Origin: Actinomycetota bacterium
Lineage (GTDB): Bacteria > Actinomycetota > Actinomycetes > S36-B12 > UBA10799
Direction: 5' to 3'
NCBI GenBank assembly: GCA_030837395.1
Contig: JAUPKO010000058.1
Span: 1-16,719 of the forward strand
Length of the DNA: 16,719 nucleotides
Below are positions 13,637-16,719 of this stretch, piece by piece. The notes below the pieces were generated by a model that saw nothing but the letters and a program-made list of their open reading frames with translations, was not told where the DNA came from and searched no databases. The first letter of the stretch is position 1; each line of letters begins with the position of its first letter. The translations under genes were made by a program, and so were the position numbers.

Positions 13637-15175
13637 ATGCCCGACCAGACTCTGTGCCAGATCCGCGTGACGGCGCGCGATTCGGTGGGACTGCTGGGGT
13701 GCACGGCCGAGGACGTCGCAGTGCTTCTGGGAGTGGCCGGGCCGGATGCCAGCCGGTTGCGCGCCCTCGCCCAGGAAGCCGTCGAGACAATCGTTCGCGA
13801 CGCCTTCGAAGGATTGCCCAACGTCGACATCAGCCTTGAGGCGCAACGCACCGCCGGCGGCTTCACCGTGATGATCACCGACCGCGGCGCCCCGCTCGAC
13901 CTCGCCCAGGGCGGCTACCCACCTCGACTGGCCGACTTGATCCGACTCGGCTTCGCCGACGGCTTGGATGTGAGTTACGAACCGCGCCGGGGCAACCGCG
14001 TGTTGATCACCAAGCATCTGAACTACGCCTCAGTCGCCGCCGACGCGGAGTTCGCCGAGGCCTCCACCCATGAGGCCGGCGAAAGGCCGCAAATGGATGC
14101 CGATGGTGAGGCAATCGTCGAGGTCCGCCCCATGACGGCAGAGGACTGCCTGGCGGTGGCGCGCCTGTTTTACCGCACCTACGGCTACTCGGCGTCCTAC
14201 GCCTCGATCATCTACGAACCTGATCGGCTCGCCGAGTACGTCACCAGCGGCCGGCACTTCGCGACCATCGCCGTCACCCCGACCGGCCGGGTCGTCGGCC
14301 ACCTCGCCAGCAGCATTGAGGACCCGCGGGCCGTCACCGGCGCCATCGGGCTGTTGGCGGTCGACCCGGCCTACCGCAGGATGCACATCGCGGCCAAAGT
14401 GGGGTGGGCCCACATCGCCCGCCTGGTCGAACGCGGCATCGTCGGGCAGTACACCGAGGCCGTCACGGTGCACGTGGGCAGTCAACGAACGGCGCTCAAG
14501 AGCGGTGCCCACGAGGTGGGGCTGATGCTCGCCGGGCAGACGTCCGAGCTGGACTTCCGCGGCTTCGGCGGCAGTTCCGGCCACCGCCGCGCGGCGCTGA
14601 TCTTCTACGGCCACCTAGGCACACCCGCCGAACGCACCGTGCATGTGCCCCACGCCTACCGCGCGGTGGTGGAGCGCCTCTACGCCGAGGCCCGACTGCC
14701 ACGTACCGTGCACTCCCGGTTCGAGCGTCAACCCAGCGACGCCAAACCCGATACCCGCATCCGCGTCACCCTCAGCCACGAGACCGGGGTCGCTCGCATC
14801 CGCGTCGAGGCCTACGGTTCGGACTTCCTCGAGGCGCTGCAGGAGCACTTGCGGCAACTGCGGCTCAACCGCTACGACCTGATCCTGGTGTACCTGCCCA
14901 TGTCCGACCCCGCCACCAGCCACTACGGCTCCGGCCTGCACGAGGTCGGCCTGTCGTTCTGCGGGGTCTACCCGGAGTACCGCGACGGGGACGTCCTGCT
15001 GCTGCAGAGTCTGAACAACGTCGAAGTCTTCCCCGAGGAGATCAACGTCGCCTCCGAACTGGGCGAGTTCATGCGGGATTTCGTGGTGGCGGACTTCCGC
15101 CTCGCGGCCGATCTGGCCGAACAGCGCAGCCGCTCCCGGGCGCATATGGCGCGCATCTACGAGGCTCTGGACTGA
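13637..15175 (+). CDS. three-domain protein: degenerate RsbW-like HATPase, GNAT, conserved C-terminal domain (paralogue 2)
   Basis: A 512-residue paralogue of the preceding gene, collinear through all three domains and clearly similar along its length. HATPase landmarks fall at the same residue numbers: Glu47 in QEAVETIVRDAF (again no N-box Asn) and TDRGAPLD at 81-88. GYPPRLADLIRLGFAD and RRGNRVLITKHL match paralogue 1 almost exactly. The GNAT domain starts at VRPMTAEDCLAVARLFYR, and its motif A is DPAYRRMHIA, with His in place of Gly. The C-terminal domain has DLILVYLPMSDP, VGLSFCGVYPEYRDGD and LLQSLNNVEVFP. The protein ends SRSRAHMARIYEALD, without the Pro-rich tail. Tandem duplication is the natural explanation; partner or substrate is unknown. 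Confidence 0.8.
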   Translation: MPDQTLCQIRVTARDSVGLLGCTAEDVAVLLGVAGPDASRLRALAQEAVETIVRDAFEGLPNVDISLEAQRTAGGFTVMITDRGAPLDLAQGGYPPRLADLIRLGFADGLDVSYEPRRGNRVLITKHLNYASVAADAEFAEASTHEAGERPQMDADGEAIVEVRPMTAEDCLAVARLFYRTYGYSASYASIIYEPDRLAEYVTSGRHFATIAVTPTGRVVGHLASSIEDPRAVTGAIGLLAVDPAYRRMHIAAKVGWAHIARLVERGIVGQYTEAVTVHVGSQRTALKSGAHEVGLMLAGQTSELDFRGFGGSSGHRRAALIFYGHLGTPAERTVHVPHAYRAVVERLYAEARLPRTVHSRFERQPSDAKPDTRIRVTLSHETGVARIRVEAYGSDFLEALQEHLRQLRLNRYDLILVYLPMSDPATSHYGSGLHEVGLSFCGVYPEYRDGDVLLLQSLNNVEVFPEEINVASELGEFMRDFVVADFRLAADLAEQRSRSRAHMARIYEALD

Positions 15176-15181
15176 TCGGGC

Positions 15182-16719
15182 GTGGTGACCGCACCGGGGA
15201 CCCCTGCGCCGAAGGCACCTACGCGCAGATGGGGCGGCCTGCCGCTGGCCGTCTGGCCCCTCGCGCTGACCTACCTGGCGATCGCCATGAACATGACGGT
15301 GGCCACCATCGCGCTGCCGACCATCTCCGTCGAACTCAACGCAACGGCCAGCCAGTTGACGTGGATCGTCAACGCCACCCCGATGATGTCCGGCGCGCTG
15401 GTGCTGTTCGCCGGCGCCATCAGCGACCGCGTCGGACCTCGACGAATTCTGCTCGCGGGAGTCGGGGTCTTCCTGGTCGCGGCGGTCGTGTCGGGCTTCG
15501 CCACCGCACCCGAGCACCTCATCGTGCTGCGTGGGCTCTCCGGGGTGGGATCGGCGCTGGCGATCCCCGCCGCCCTGGCGCTCACCTTCGCCGTGTCGAC
15601 CGGCAACAGCCAGCGCACCGCCGTCGGCATCATGGGCGCCACTCAGGCGATCGGGGCCATGTTCGGGCCCCTGATCGGCGGCGCGGCCCTGGTCGCGTTC
15701 GGCTGGGGCGCAGCGTTCTGGTCGGTGGCTCCGATGCTCGTGCTGGCGCTGATCGGCATCGTGGTGCTGCTGCCGGCCGACACCACCCGGAGCAGTGCGG
15801 AAGCTGCGGGCAAGGAGCGACTGGACACCTGGGGGGCGGCCCTGACGTCATTGGTCGCCGTCTGCTTCCTGTTCGCCGCCGTGGCCCTGGCGTCGGCCAC
15901 AGCCACCGATGACGACGAAGCCGCGATCGCCGCCGTCGTCGGGGTGGTCGCGCTCGCGGGGCTGATCTGGTGGGAACGGCGTTGCCCGGCGCCGCTGTTC
16001 GTGGGCGCCATCGTGCGCCGACGCACGTTCCTGGTGCCCACCGTGACCGTCTTCACCGTCCAGTTCACGCTCGGTGGCCTGCTGATCCTCAACACGATGT
16101 ACCTGCAACTCGTGCTGGGATTTTCGGCGCTGGCGGCCGGAGCCTTCCTGCTGCCAGCGCTGGTGGTGTGGACGGCTGCCTCAGCCACTGCCGGCGTGAC
16201 TGCCAAGAGATTGGGCATGCGCCGGGTTGTGGCGATCGCCATGCTACTGGCCGCACTGGGGCTGGCGTTGCTGTCGCGCGGTGGCCGCGAGCCCGTCTAC
16301 GCCATCTACCTGCTCGGACTGGTGCTGCTGGGCACCCTCGGCGTCGTGCCGGCCCTGATGACCCACACGGCCGTGAGCACGTATCCGCGCGAGCGTCGCA
16401 GCGTCGGTTCGGCGATCAACAGCATGGCGATCCGTTTCGGCCTGGCCTTCGGCGTGGCGGTTTACAGCACGGTGCTGGCGATGACCTATCGCGACGACCT
16501 GGGCCCGGTGTTGACGGCACTGCCGGCCACTGATGCTGTGGCAGCACGCGAGAGCCTGGGCGGTGCCGTGCGCGTCGCCGACGAGATCGGCGGCCCCGCC
16601 GGCAGCGCCTTGACCGAGGCCGCGCGCGATGCCTTCGCCCACGGCTTCCAGGTGACCCTGCTGTCGGCAGCCCTCGTGCTGCTGGTCCTCGCAGCCGTCG
16701 TCTGGCGCCTGCTGCCCAA
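15182..16719 (+). CDS. MFS multidrug-type exporter, DHA2/EmrB-like, 3'-truncated by window end
   Basis: A drug:H+ antiporter-type membrane protein, 512 codons visible and still open at the right edge. It has about 14 hydrophobic segments, motif A in TM2-3 (GAISDRVGPRRILLAG, near 78-93) and the antiporter motif C in TM5 (GATQAIGAMFGPLIGG, 152-167), as in DHA2 exporters. The last visible segment, VTLLSAALVLLVLAAVVW, is probably the final helix, so little is missing. GTG 15182 (or GTG 15185) is the first start. It lies six bases after the stop of paralogue 2 and in the same frame, so it is probably cotranscribed and translated by re-initiation. No strong RBS is seen. The substrate cannot be inferred. 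Confidence 0.87.
   Translation, partial: MVTAPGTPAPKAPTRRWGGLPLAVWPLALTYLAIAMNMTVATIALPTISVELNATASQLTWIVNATPMMSGALVLFAGAISDRVGPRRILLAGVGVFLVAAVVSGFATAPEHLIVLRGLSGVGSALAIPAALALTFAVSTGNSQRTAVGIMGATQAIGAMFGPLIGGAALVAFGWGAAFWSVAPMLVLALIGIVVLLPADTTRSSAEAAGKERLDTWGAALTSLVAVCFLFAAVALASATATDDDEAAIAAVVGVVALAGLIWWERRCPAPLFVGAIVRRRTFLVPTVTVFTVQFTLGGLLILNTMYLQLVLGFSALAAGAFLLPALVVWTAASATAGVTAKRLGMRRVVAIAMLLAALGLALLSRGGREPVYAIYLLGLVLLGTLGVVPALMTHTAVSTYPRERRSVGSAINSMAIRFGLAFGVAVYSTVLAMTYRDDLGPVLTALPATDAVAARESLGGAVRVADEIGGPAGSALTEAARDAFAHGFQVTLLSAALVLLVLAAVVWRLLP

Noticed and set aside
15173..15184. Stop-codon readthrough joining paralogue 2 to the exporter
   Set aside because: The frames match across the TGA, but the exporter has its own GTG starts six and nine bases on. 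No readthrough signal is visible; re-initiation is simpler.
14404..15912. 502-codon open frame overlapping paralogue 2 and the exporter
   Set aside because: An Arg/Pro/Gly-rich shadow frame in high-GC DNA. The overlapping frames have clear domain motifs and this one has none.

Overview
The window is a high-GC, densely packed stretch with GTG starts, overlapping stop/start codons and several promoters that appear to drive leaderless mRNAs. Together with an actinobacterial-type oligoribonuclease, a DUF3618 protein, a PDGLE-type ECF transporter subunit and a Tat-exported surface protein, this points to a chromosomal segment of an actinomycete (Actinomycetota). No species can be named from the sequence. 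I see no phage, insertion sequence, integron or CRISPR. No stretch above 300 bp lacks a gene; the longest gap is 11781-12009.

Region 1 (1-3712, + strand) is a rearranged 5-oxoprolinase locus: pxpB, then a 12-helix MFS transporter, then pxpC. Two things are odd. PxpC carries a complete DUF5655 domain fused to its N-terminus. A short coding relic resembling a second PxpB C-terminus lies between the transporter and the fusion. PxpB and PxpC work with PxpA (not visible here) to hydrolyse 5-oxoproline to glutamate using ATP; the transporter may import a related organic acid.

Region 2 (3713-7130) holds orn (oligoribonuclease, +). Convergent to it is a Tat-signal surface protein (-). Upstream of that is tRNA-Lys(CTT) (-), and divergent from the tRNA is a Mn/Fe superoxide dismutase (+) with a weak DtxR/IdeR-like site. 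A strong hairpin separates sodA from the next operon.

Region 3 (6606-10261, - strand) is a tightly coupled six-gene operon: CbiM/NikM, a PDGLE protein, CbiQ/NikQ and CbiO/NikO (an ECF-type nickel/cobalt importer), then a DUF3618 membrane protein and a DUF427 protein. A Nur-like inverted repeat overlaps the predicted -35 element, which favours nickel over cobalt. A thiol peroxidase gene (bcp) is divergent. An alpha/beta hydrolase (-) follows, and its promoter is covered by a 39-bp interrupted palindrome.

Region 4 (12010-16719, + strand) is the most unusual part. Two tandem paralogous genes each encode a degenerate RsbW-like HATPase domain, a GNAT acetyltransferase domain and a conserved C-terminal domain I cannot name. 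Six bases after the second gene starts a DHA2-type MFS exporter that runs off the window. The three genes look like one transcription unit; their function is unknown.
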